Assembly (NCBI GenBank): GCA_964574215.1
Contig: CAZNLR010000007.1
Span: 1 to 64,000, forward strand
Reading direction: 5' to 3'
DNA length: 64,000 bases
Source of the DNA: GCA-2725625 sp964574215
GTDB lineage: Bacteria > Pseudomonadota > Alphaproteobacteria > Rhodospirillales > UBA2165
A program made the translations under genes and the position numbers. The notes under the pieces are model-generated. The model was not told where the DNA came from and made no database searches. It saw only the letters and a program-made list of their open reading frames with translations. Below, piece by piece: positions 9,324 through 16,838 of the stretch (its first letter is position 1; every line of letters starts with the position of its first letter).

Positions 9324-9526
9324 AAATTGATTGCCGGGGAGCAACCCGTTGACATTGTCTGGATTTACTCTAAATATCCAGTCTGCGTGTTGCATTTGTT
9401 TTGTGTTACCTGAATAACCGGTACACCGATTAGTTTAGTTATCCCCGGACAATGTGAGCGTTAACCCATGCATGCCGTCACATGGTGTGAGGTGTGCGAC
9501 TAAGACTCTCGTTAGAGGAAATAACT

Positions 9527-9736
9527 ATGACTACTGGTACTGTAAAATGGTTCAACCCCACCAAGGGCTATGGATTCATTGAGCCCGAAGATGGCTCCAA
9601 GGACGCCTTCGTCCACATCTCCGCCGTCGAGCGCGCCGGTTTGAGCACGCTTACCGAAGGGCAAAAAGTCTCCTATGAGCTAACCCCCGGACAAAACGGC
9701 AAAACTTCGGCAGAAAATCTGACCGTCGAAGAATAA
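9527..9736 (+). CDS. Cold shock protein (CspA family)
   Basis: A 69-residue single-domain OB-fold nucleic-acid chaperone. It has the two RNA-binding motifs: RNP1 KGYGFIEP and RNP2 DAFVHISAV. The start is ATG 9527 (MTTGTVKWF), the canonical Csp beginning, with AGAGGA 7 bp before it; an in-frame upstream start at 9494 would add 11 unrelated residues. The 280-bp gap before it suggests the long structured 5' leader typical of cold-inducible csp mRNAs, though I cannot assign the fold. A strong hairpin follows the stop. Confidence 0.95.
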   Translation: MTTGTVKWFNPTKGYGFIEPEDGSKDAFVHISAVERAGLSTLTEGQKVSYELTPGQNGKTSAENLTVEE

Positions 9737-9754
9737 CAAACCGATCAATTAATT

Positions 9755-9792
9755 CAGTCGCCGCCTCCGGCCCAAGCCGGGGGCAGCGACTG
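9755..9792 (+). terminator. Hairpin after the cold shock gene
   Basis: Two 17-nt arms (9755-9771 and 9776-9792) pair around the loop CCAA with only two mismatched positions. No T-run follows, so it may stabilise the mRNA 3' end or act with Rho rather than as a classical intrinsic terminator. Confidence 0.55.
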
Positions 9793-9803
9793 CATGCCGT
9801 CAC

Positions 9804-10113
9804 GAATGCAGGCGGCCTGACCCTTTCAAACAACGTCTATCTACCCGCGGAAATCGGACAAAACTGTCGCGGTAACAATTCCCGATGAAAGTGGATGGCC
9901 CAACTTTATCACCACGGCAATTCCATAGATTTTTGCATTGAGATATGGCGGTAAAATACTTAATTTATATTCTCAAATCATTACCTTGCGATTGGGACGT
10001 GCAGGTCGATAAAACAATAATTTCAAAATAATAAACCAAGAAATATTTCCGGCTTTTAAATTCGAAGAAAATTTTCTGCGCCCAATAGTTCAAAATAGAA
10101 TTACGGGAAGTTG
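9804..10113. other. AT-rich spacer, no gene seen
   Basis: From about 9940 onward this stretch becomes markedly AT-rich and leads into the low-GC FkbM gene. No convincing open frame, RNA gene or repeat is visible. It probably carries the promoter of the following gene and one edge of a transferred segment. Confidence 0.4.
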
Positions 10114-10968
10114 ATGGAAATAATTGATCTAGACATATTTGCCGACAAAAGTATTGAAGAGGTAATTTCTCATGCCGATACGTTAATGGCGCAGGGGTTA
10201 GAAAGTAAAATCAACGCCCACAATATTCTCACATCAATCGTAGACCTGGTACCAAATGACATCGAAAATGAAAATGTCGGTGCCAAAGGTATGCTGAGGC
10301 ACAAAATCTGGAAACTAGAGAAATTCTTTGGCTGGAATCAACATTATTCATCTCAGTCTGGCCAGGATAAATTTATATTTAACTGTTTTTTCAAAAATAG
10401 TTTTGGAAACGGATTCTTTGTAGATATCGGCGCCTATGACGGTGTGACCGGAAGCAACTCATTGTTTTTTGAATCCAAATTGGGGTGGGATGGCATCGCG
10501 GTCGAGCCATCAAATCGTCAATTCAAAGAACTTAAGAAAAACAGAAATTGCGAGTGCGTAAACGAAGCAATATCGAATGAAAAACAGACCATAGAATTTA
10601 TTGAGGTGATAGACGGCTATACCCAAATGAGTGGCCTGAACAAAGACTTTTATACAGAAACGTTTAATGAAATAGAGAACGACCCCAATTCAAAAATTGA
10701 AAAACGTATCATCGAAACTTCGATATTTAGTGAAATTGTTCCTCAGGGCAAAGTTATTGATTATCTATCAATTGATATAGAGGGCGGAGAATTAGACCTA
10801 TTAAGCAGCATCGATTTTAATATTTTCGATATCAAAGTTTTATCTTTAGAGAACAATCAAACGAATGAATTTAATTATTCTCACTTTCTCAAAGAAAAAA
10901 ACTTTCAATTTTACGACTGTATCGGTGTTGATGAGATTTATATAAACAGAAAATATTTCAGTATCTAA
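10114..10968 (+). CDS. FkbM-family methyltransferase, probably acquired
   Basis: A 284-residue SAM-dependent methyltransferase of the FkbM family. After about 80 residues of variable N-terminus comes the family start SQSGQDKFIF, the SAM-binding motif I (FFVDIGAYDGVTGSNS) and, near residue 220, DYLSIDIEGGELDLL, which is diagnostic of FkbM. Such enzymes usually O-methylate sugars of surface polysaccharides or secondary metabolites. ATG 10114 is preferred over a TTG three bases upstream. The gene is strikingly AT-rich, with A/T-ending codons, unlike the GC-richer genes around it; with the nearby tRNA this suggests horizontal transfer. Confidence 0.88.
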   Translation: MEIIDLDIFADKSIEEVISHADTLMAQGLESKINAHNILTSIVDLVPNDIENENVGAKGMLRHKIWKLEKFFGWNQHYSSQSGQDKFIFNCFFKNSFGNGFFVDIGAYDGVTGSNSLFFESKLGWDGIAVEPSNRQFKELKKNRNCECVNEAISNEKQTIEFIEVIDGYTQMSGLNKDFYTETFNEIENDPNSKIEKRIIETSIFSEIVPQGKVIDYLSIDIEGGELDLLSSIDFNIFDIKVLSLENNQTNEFNYSHFLKEKNFQFYDCIGVDEIYINRKYFSI

Positions 10969-11310
10969 AATACGAAACCGCCTTGCCGCCGCATACTCAA
11001 AAGTCTGAAGAACATTGCTACAGGGGACACAAAGTTCATTGATGTTGTTTCGCACCTGATAACGCGGCCGGCACAATACACGTTCGTTCAAAATCGCGTA
11101 TTGGATACTGCGACAGGGACGTGAACATAGAATGTGTCGAAAACTTATCGGAACAAACATAAGACGCCTTCGCACGGTAACCTGGATCGCCATTGCATAT
11201 GGCGCAGGTTGGCGATGAAAAAAATAAGGACGATCCTGATGGAGAAGAAAAAGCCAATGGGCCAGATTCACAACCGACTCTAATTTGAAATTTCCGAAAA
11301 ACCTAAGATA
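10969..11310. other. Spacer with possible degraded coding pieces
   Basis: There is no intact gene. On the plus strand a stretch from about 10985 to a TGA near 11118 reads like protein (it contains KFIDVVSHLITRPAQYTF), and other short open pieces follow in shifted frames up to about 11282. I cannot name a family. Together with the decayed tRNA copy next to it, this looks like the residue of a transferred segment. Confidence 0.3.
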
Positions 11311-11355
11311 CCCCCCAACCCCCGGCAAAAGTAAGCCGGTGCTTTAGGTGTTGAG
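11311..11355 (-). pseudogene. Degenerate partial copy of tRNA-His
   Basis: This segment aligns with the D arm, anticodon stem and variable region of the intact tRNA-His downstream: CTCAAC, AGCACCGGCTT and GCCGGGGGTTGGGGG are shared. The anticodon loop is 8 nt (TTACTTTT) and the acceptor and T arms are lost. It is in the same orientation as the real gene, about 165 bp away. It is either a decayed tandem copy or an old attachment-site duplicate. Confidence 0.5.
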
Positions 11356-11471
11356 TCATTGATTCCATTGGCTTTTTTAATCCCGTACAAAGTTCCCCCA
11401 CTTTTCCCCCACTAAAAATATGGCGTCAAAATCAGCGAAAAATATCTAAGTTATTGTTTTTTAAGGAAAAA

Positions 11472-11549
11472 TGGGGCGAATGAGGGGACTCGAACCCCCA
11501 ACCCCCGGCACCACAAGCCGGTGCTCTAACCAGTTGAGCTACATTCGCC
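11472..11549 (-). tRNA. tRNA-His (anticodon GTG)
   Basis: The minus strand folds into a full cloverleaf with anticodon loop TTGTGGT (GTG, His) on the stem CCGGC/GCCGG, and T loop GTTCGAGTC. The 5' end reads G-GCGAATG-TA-GCTC: an eight-base acceptor strand, that is, a genome-encoded extra G at position -1, pairing with C73 in CATTCGC-C, followed by an encoded CCA at 11472-11474. G-1:C73 is the identity element read by histidyl-tRNA synthetase. Some alphaproteobacterial lineages have lost it; this organism has not. Confidence 0.97.
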
Positions 11550-11616
11550 ATAAAGAGGAGCTTAAGTAAACTTCTCACCGGTTGAGGTCAAGTAGGGCGT
11601 CGGGAATAACATGGTT

Positions 11617-11651
11617 TTTTTACTCCCGCTTTTTACTCCCGCTTTTTACTC
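11617..11651 (+). repeat. Short tandem repeat, 13-bp unit x 2.7
   Basis: The unit TTTTTACTCCCGC occurs at 11617-11629 and 11630-11642, with a partial third at 11643-11651. It lies 65 bp before the glycosyltransferase start. A role in slipped-strand variation of promoter spacing is possible but unproven. Confidence 0.6.
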
Positions 11652-11716
11652 AATGTTAAAAAGCGCTATGTTCCATTAGGCTGGCTTTAAATCTGAATTC
11701 ACACGGGGCGAAACGC

Positions 11717-12700
11717 GTGGCCAAACCGAAAGTACTATTCGTGACGGAGAAATGGGCGGAGTGCGACCCCACCCACGCGCTCTCCAATGCCCACCACAAT
11801 TTCATCGGCTCCCTTTTTACCACCGGGCTGGCGGAGTCCGCCGTCTTTCATTTCGACGAATGGGTGCTGTTGAGCCATGAGCGCTGCGACCAGGCGCTGA
11901 TCGATACCTGCCGGGAGGAAAAACCGGACCTTTTGTTCCTCACCATGGTGCGGGGCACCGACGTCAATCCCAAGGCTGAAACCCTGGCGACCATCCGTGA
12001 CGAGTTGGGCGTTAAAATCGCCTCCATGTATGGGGATACGTTCGACCGGGACGCCATCGACTGGATCGAAAGCTACGCCTATGCCGTCGACGCCAATGTG
12101 GTACAGGATTGCTATTCGGTCTTCGAGAAACTAGCGCCCGATACGTCCAAGTACATCGCTACCTGGACGCCCCAGGACCCCCGCCTCTATTACAACGCGC
12201 CGCCAGATACGCCCCGCCCTTACGATGTGGGGTTCGCCGGCAGCATCGCCCGCTATCCCGAACGAAAACTGTATCTGGGTCTGCTGGCAGAGAACGGCAT
12301 CAACGTTTCCCAGGCCGGCGGCCAGAGCGAGGATTACCTGTCTGTAGAAGACTATGCCGGTTTTCTGAGGGCTTCCAAGATCGCCCTCAATTTCTCTCAG
12401 CCCATCCTCAACGATCCCACCTTCCACTGCAAAGGCCGCACCATCGAAGCCACTTTGTGCGGCGCCCTCCTGATGGAGCAGCGCAATCCGGAGACGGAAC
12501 GTTGGTTCACGCCGGGCAAAGACTACGCCGACTACGCCGACGAGCGGGAACTGGTGGACAAATGCCGCTATTACCTGGAACACGAAGACGAACGGGCAGA
12601 GATCGCCGCCAGCGGCCACGAAAAAGCCAGCCGCCTCTATTCGGCTGACGCCTACTGGCGGATGATTTTTGAAAGATTGTTGCCAGGATTCAAATTCTGA
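11717..12700 (+). CDS. CgeB-like glycosyltransferase
   Basis: A 327-residue GT-B-type protein resembling the CgeB/DUF3880 family followed by a Glyco_trans_1_2-type C-terminal lobe. The N-terminal Rossmann-like half begins KVLFVTEKWAECD, and the linker carries YDVGFAGSIARYPERK. The nucleotide-sugar-binding region is GRTIEATLCGALLMEQRNPE, with its conserved E and G, and is followed by the closing DEREL and YLEHEDER helices. GTG start at 11717. It probably modifies a surface glycan, which fits the FkbM methyltransferase nearby, though the tRNA lies between them. Acceptor and sugar are unknown. Confidence 0.8.
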   Translation: MAKPKVLFVTEKWAECDPTHALSNAHHNFIGSLFTTGLAESAVFHFDEWVLLSHERCDQALIDTCREEKPDLLFLTMVRGTDVNPKAETLATIRDELGVKIASMYGDTFDRDAIDWIESYAYAVDANVVQDCYSVFEKLAPDTSKYIATWTPQDPRLYYNAPPDTPRPYDVGFAGSIARYPERKLYLGLLAENGINVSQAGGQSEDYLSVEDYAGFLRASKIALNFSQPILNDPTFHCKGRTIEATLCGALLMEQRNPETERWFTPGKDYADYADERELVDKCRYYLEHEDERAEIAASGHEKASRLYSADAYWRMIFERLLPGFKF

Positions 12701-12755
12701 CCCCCCACCCTAACCCTCCCCCGCAGGGGGGGAGGGAATTAAATATCCGTTCCAT

Positions 12756-12782
12756 CGTCATACGCGGGCTTGACCCGCGTAT
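12756..12782. repeat. REP-like palindrome
   Basis: ATACGCGGG (12760-12768) and CCCGCGTAT (12774-12782) form a perfect 9-bp stem with loop CTTGA. The 19 bases 12756-12774 recur exactly, inverted, at 56196-56214, so this is a dispersed element. Confidence 0.65.
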
Positions 12783-12826
12783 CACGGAAGAGATTGAGAT
12801 AAGTCAGCGCTGCTTCAATACCACCT

Positions 12827-12849
12827 CCCTCTCCCTTGACGGGAGAGGG
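12827..12849. repeat. Second palindrome (CCCTCTCCC type)
   Basis: A perfect 9-bp stem, CCCTCTCCC (12827-12835) and GGGAGAGGG (12841-12849) with loop TTGAC, in the spacer between two convergent genes. Similar C/G-rich runs near 12712-12735 look related. It may act as a bidirectional transcript end. Confidence 0.55.
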
Positions 12850-12872
12850 TCGGGGTGAGGGTGAACTTTTCT

Positions 12873-14045
12873 CTAAATCCCGCCGAAATGGCTGCCCAGT
12901 TTATCGATGGCCGCATCCAGCAGGCTGTCCCGTTTGCAGTAACAGAAACGGGCGAAATGATCGATGCCGCTGGCGGCGCCGCCCTGGTAGAAGGCGCTGA
13001 ACGGCACCGCCGCCACACCGGCGTCCACGGTCAAATGCTTGCAGAATTCCACATCGTCGCCGTTAAAGCCGACCGAGCGGATATCGACGGTTATAAAGTA
13101 CGTCCCCTGGCTATCCATAACGTCGAACCCCACCTTGTCGAGGCCCTCGGCCAACCGGTCCCGCTTGGCCTGCATCTCGGCGCCCAGGCCCAGAAAGTAA
13201 TCCTCGTCCTTGCCCAATCCATAGGCCACCGCTTTTTGCAGGTTTGGCGGTGTGGTGAAGGTGAGGAACTGATGGGCCTTGGCCGCCGCTCCGATCAGGT
13301 CCGGCGCGCCGGTGGAATAGCCGACCTTCCAGCCGGTCATGGAAAAGGTCTTGCCGGCAGAGCCGATGCGGATGCAGCGGTCGGCCATGCCCGGCAAAGT
13401 CATCAGTGGAATATGAGGGCGGCCGTCATAGACGATATGTTCGTAGACCTCGTCGCAAATGGCGAAGGCGTCGTACTTGTCCACCAGTTTGGCGATGAAG
13501 CGCAGTTCATCCTCGGAAAAAACTTTGGCCGACGGGTTCATGGGCGAGTTCAGCATGATCAGCTTGGTGTTGTCGGAAAAAGCCGCCTCCAGCTGATCAA
13601 AGGGCAGTTCCCAGTTGGGCGGCTCCACCCGCACCAGCTTGGGCACGCCGCCCGCCTGCCGCAGGATGGGCAGATAGCTGTCGTACAAAGGCTCGATCAG
13701 CACCGCCTCGTCGCCCGGGTTGATCAGGCCGAAAATGGCGGCGGCGATGGATTCCGTCGCGCCCGAGGTCACCATCACCTGGGACTGCCAATCCACATCC
13801 AGATCATAGAACCGCTTGTTATGCTGGGCCACCGCCTGGCGCAGTTCGGGGATGCCCATCATGGGCGGGTACTGGTTGGGGCCGTCATTGGTGGCCTGGG
13901 CGGCGGCCTCCAAAATATCCGCCGGACCGTCCGTATCGGGAAAGCCCTGCCCCAGATTGATAGCCTGATGCTCCATGGCCAAAGCCGACATGACGGTGAA
14001 AATGGTGGTGCCGTAGTCGCCCAGAACAGTGTTGGTCGGTTTCAC
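12873..14045 (-). CDS. PLP-dependent class I aminotransferase
   Basis: A 390-residue fold-type I aminotransferase, nearest in style to kynurenine/methionine- or YbdL-type enzymes (LGQGFPDTDGP start, NQYPPMMGIPELR). PLP contacts are visible: Asn170 (NSPMNP), Asp198 and Tyr201 (ICDEVYEH) and the Schiff-base Lys232 in SAGKTFSMTGWKVGY. The C-terminal substrate Arg is in DHFARFCYCK. GTG start at 14045, with AGGGG 8-10 bp upstream. Monocistronic. The amino donor is probably a hydrophobic or aromatic amino acid, which cannot be settled here. Confidence 0.9.
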   Translation of the reverse strand: MKPTNTVLGDYGTTIFTVMSALAMEHQAINLGQGFPDTDGPADILEAAAQATNDGPNQYPPMMGIPELRQAVAQHNKRFYDLDVDWQSQVMVTSGATESIAAAIFGLINPGDEAVLIEPLYDSYLPILRQAGGVPKLVRVEPPNWELPFDQLEAAFSDNTKLIMLNSPMNPSAKVFSEDELRFIAKLVDKYDAFAICDEVYEHIVYDGRPHIPLMTLPGMADRCIRIGSAGKTFSMTGWKVGYSTGAPDLIGAAAKAHQFLTFTTPPNLQKAVAYGLGKDEDYFLGLGAEMQAKRDRLAEGLDKVGFDVMDSQGTYFITVDIRSVGFNGDDVEFCKHLTVDAGVAAVPFSAFYQGGAASGIDHFARFCYCKRDSLLDAAIDKLGSHFGGI

Positions 14046-14172
14046 GTGTGCGCCCCTGTTATCTGCTTTCCGGCCTATCTAGCATAAAAAATTCCCAACC
14101 TCCCGGAAAAACCGCCTCTAGCCCCGCCATAGGGATATCAGAGGTTAAATGGCGCTGATAAGGAGATGGGCC

Positions 14173-15102
14173 ATGGTAGGACTATTTGGCAGAAAACTGG
14201 GGCTTTTTTGTATGGCCGCCGTGATGATATTGGCGCTTTCGGGCTGCAAGACCATGAGCCGATCTTTGGAAGCCAAGGTGGAATATCTTAAAGATGCCAT
14301 CGAAGAAAGCCTTATCTCGGAGGATTGGAGCATCGGCGTACAAATCATCCGCCGCTCCAACGCCAAGATTATAAGCGAACTGGAACCCTGGCTGGAGGAT
14401 CGGGCGCACACTTTCCCGCCCGTCTATCTCTACGCCATGTCCGACCGCATCTACAAAAACGACAAGGAGTCGGCGACGAGATGGTATGTGGCCGCCCGCG
14501 TCCGCCATGCCTATGATCTGGTGCGCTGCAAAGACCGGCGGGCCGTCACCCGTCTCCGGGATTTCGAGGGCCGGTTCCGCAAGACGGTATTTAAGTTTAT
14601 CCGGGACAATCCCGACGAAGCATATGAATTGGGACTGAACGCCCTGGAATGGGACCGCGAAAGCCCCATTCACCGCATGTCGCCCATGAAGGAATGCATG
14701 CTGGTCACCTTACGCTCAGGGCGCCATCCGCTGTATTCGTCATCCCGGCACGCTCCCCTTGGACCCTTTTCCGACATCTACTATCCGGCGGCCTTGCACG
14801 TCAACGAAAGCGACTGGGTCCGTCCCGTCTGGCAGCACCCGAAACTGCTCGAAGTCGCCCGGCGCATGACCGCCGATTTCGTCGATGACCTCCGCCGGGA
14901 AGAAAAGCCGGATGACGATGAATTCGACTTCCCGAAGAAAAAGAAAAATAAAAAGAAAAAACGGAAGGGTAAAAACAAGTCAGACCAGACCAATATCGAA
15001 CGCTGGCAAGAGGAAGAACCGGCAAGCAACATCAAGCCCTGGCGCAAAAATTCCAACGCCGGCCAAGCCCGCTCCGGCGACTGGGTGCCGCTGACGCAGT
15101 AG
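14173..15102 (+). CDS. Putative lipoprotein with Lys-rich C-terminal tract
   Basis: An unknown protein of about 309 residues with a lipoprotein signal: hydrophobic core FCMAAVMILA and lipobox LSGC with acylated Cys25. The start at ATG 14173 is supported by AGGAG 7 bp upstream; an in-frame ATG at 14149 would add 8 residues. The middle is helical with repeated short motifs (RDFEGRFRKTVFKFIRDNP). Near the end is a run of lysines (KKKKNKKKKRKGKNK), odd for a membrane-anchored periplasmic protein and perhaps able to bind LPS, peptidoglycan or nucleic acid. Family not recognised. Confidence 0.75.
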   Translation: MVGLFGRKLGLFCMAAVMILALSGCKTMSRSLEAKVEYLKDAIEESLISEDWSIGVQIIRRSNAKIISELEPWLEDRAHTFPPVYLYAMSDRIYKNDKESATRWYVAARVRHAYDLVRCKDRRAVTRLRDFEGRFRKTVFKFIRDNPDEAYELGLNALEWDRESPIHRMSPMKECMLVTLRSGRHPLYSSSRHAPLGPFSDIYYPAALHVNESDWVRPVWQHPKLLEVARRMTADFVDDLRREEKPDDDEFDFPKKKKNKKKKRKGKNKSDQTNIERWQEEEPASNIKPWRKNSNAGQARSGDWVPLTQ

Positions 15103-15117
15103 TTGAGCGCAAGAAAT

Positions 15118-16833
15118 TCAACGTCGGCAGATAATATTCACCAACGCCTGACGATTTTCCTTTTGGACGACGTCGAGTGATCGCTTCAATGCGCTGGGCA
15201 AATCCCCGGGCTGCTCAACCCTCTCCCCGTGGCCGCCAAAGGCTTGCACGATTTCTTCGAAATTCGGTGACGGTCCCAAGCTCACCATGGGGAAGTTGTC
15301 GGTAGAGACGGCGGAGCCGTCGGGGTGGACGTTGCGGGTGCTGTTGGAGACTTCATCCCAGACGCCGTTGTTGAAAACGATGATCAGCAAAGGCAGACCG
15401 GCGGCGCTGGCCACCTGATGGCAGGCGGTCGGCACGTTGAAAATGTAGGATCCGTCCCCCAAGGTAACGATCACGGTTTTTTCTGGTGCGCCCAGTTTAG
15501 CCCCCAGCGCCGCGCCAAATCCCCAGCCGAGACCAGCCGCATGGGAAGGCCCGAAATAAGTTCCCGCCGCGGGTGGCGGCGCGTGCCGGAGGTCCAAGGG
15601 ATATTCGTTCATCAGGATGGTGTCCGGCCCCTGTAGCTCTGCGACACATTTTGACGCCCACTGAAACCCGATGGGTGTCCTCCCCGCTTCATCGCGTGCA
15701 GCTTTGTCCCATTCGGCGCGCGTTTCGGTATGCCGGTCGGCCAATGTCTGCCGCCGGGTCTTGACCGCTTTTTTGTTGGTGCCTTGTTCGACGCGTTCCG
15801 CCAGTAGCGGCAAGGTGACCCCGGAATCGGCGGCAAGAGGCACATCGCACCGGAAATCATGGGACGGATATCGGCTGTAGAAAGGATCGGCAGCCAGGTG
15901 AATGACTTTGGTTCCGGCGGGCAGATCAACCCGCGCCGGAAACCACGGCACGTCGCACTCGATCACCAACAGCGCGTCGGCCTCGGCGATCCCGGGATGG
16001 ACCTGCGATCCGAACACGTACCCGGCGTGGCAGGGGTGGTCGGCAGGAAAGTTTGCATAGACCGGGCTGGCCTCGACCACCTCGATGGCACCGGCATCGG
16101 CGAGCTTTACCAGGCTCTCCGCCGCAGCCGGGTCCCGGCCCAGTTCCGAGGTGACGATGAGAGGCCGCCTTGCCGCCGCCAGGATTTTCACCGCCTCTTG
16201 TAACCGGTCCGGGTCGGGAAAGCGGCGGCTGGAGGACTCGCGGCGGGATGGTGAGGTGATGGTGATCTCGGTCAGGGGTTGGGCGATCACGTCCCGCGGC
16301 AAGGTGAGATAGACCGGGCCGCACGGCTGTTCGAGGGCGATTTCCAGCGCCCGGTCGACCACCGTTTCCAATTGGGCCGGATGGCGCAGCTCGTAATCCC
16401 ATTTGACGAATTCCCGCACCATGCTGGCCTGATCGAAGCTTTCCTGGGCCCATTGGACGTGAATGTCCTTGGCGCCAGGCAATTTGGTGTCGTCGGTCAA
16501 GGCCGACCGGGCGGCCAGGATCAGCATGGGAATGTTGGCCCGGGACGCATTGATGATGGCGTTCAACGCGTTGGCGGTGCCCGGGGTGGAATAAACGATT
16601 GCGGCCTGGGGCCTGCCGGTCACCGCGTAATAGCCGTGCGCCATGGTGATGGCGGTCTGCTCGTGGGGCGTCATCACCGAGCGGAGCGTGGAGTTACCGT
16701 CTGCCTCCATCTTGGCGAGGCCGTCGATGATCGAGGTGAAGGCGTTGCCGATCACACAGTCCACGCCTCGTTCGCTGAGGATTTCGATAAGAGCGTGACC
16801 AACCGTTTCGACCTTGATTGTATTTTCCGCCAT
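15118..16833 (-). CDS. ThDP-dependent decarboxylase/synthase (acetolactate-synthase superfamily)
   Basis: A 571-residue enzyme with the three domains of the acetolactate synthase/benzoylformate decarboxylase superfamily. The PYR domain has the cofactor-activating Glu at residue 58 (MTPHEQTAITMAHGY). The PP domain has GDGSYIFNVP, then NNGVWDE, which together bind Mg-ThDP. It starts at ATG 16833, 5 bp after the upstream PuuD-like gene; an in-frame start at 16869 would overlap that gene. Cytoplasmic. The substrate is a 2-oxoacid, not identifiable by eye. Cotranscription with an alpha/beta hydrolase and a PuuD-like protein suggests a catabolic operon. Confidence 0.85.
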   Translation of the reverse strand: MAENTIKVETVGHALIEILSERGVDCVIGNAFTSIIDGLAKMEADGNSTLRSVMTPHEQTAITMAHGYYAVTGRPQAAIVYSTPGTANALNAIINASRANIPMLILAARSALTDDTKLPGAKDIHVQWAQESFDQASMVREFVKWDYELRHPAQLETVVDRALEIALEQPCGPVYLTLPRDVIAQPLTEITITSPSRRESSSRRFPDPDRLQEAVKILAAARRPLIVTSELGRDPAAAESLVKLADAGAIEVVEASPVYANFPADHPCHAGYVFGSQVHPGIAEADALLVIECDVPWFPARVDLPAGTKVIHLAADPFYSRYPSHDFRCDVPLAADSGVTLPLLAERVEQGTNKKAVKTRRQTLADRHTETRAEWDKAARDEAGRTPIGFQWASKCVAELQGPDTILMNEYPLDLRHAPPPAAGTYFGPSHAAGLGWGFGAALGAKLGAPEKTVIVTLGDGSYIFNVPTACHQVASAAGLPLLIIVFNNGVWDEVSNSTRNVHPDGSAVSTDNFPMVSLGPSPNFEEIVQAFGGHGERVEQPGDLPSALKRSLDVVQKENRQALVNIICRR

Positions 16834-16838
16834 GGTCC

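Larger units (their letters stand above)
9469..9803 (+). repeat. 13-bp direct repeats flanking the csp gene
   Basis: The string TGCATGCCGTCAC occurs at 9469-9481, in the csp leader, and again at 9791-9803, immediately after the 3' hairpin. Both copies are on the plus strand. The role is unknown. Confidence 0.4.

Noticed and set aside
10846..11328. 160-codon minus-strand frame between FkbM and tRNA-His
   Set aside because: Overlaps the FkbM 3' end and runs into the tRNA copy; composition is not protein-like.
12855..14087. Long plus-strand open frame of 410 codons opposite the aminotransferase
   Set aside because: Antisense shadow with biased His/Gly/Val composition; the minus strand has all PLP motifs.
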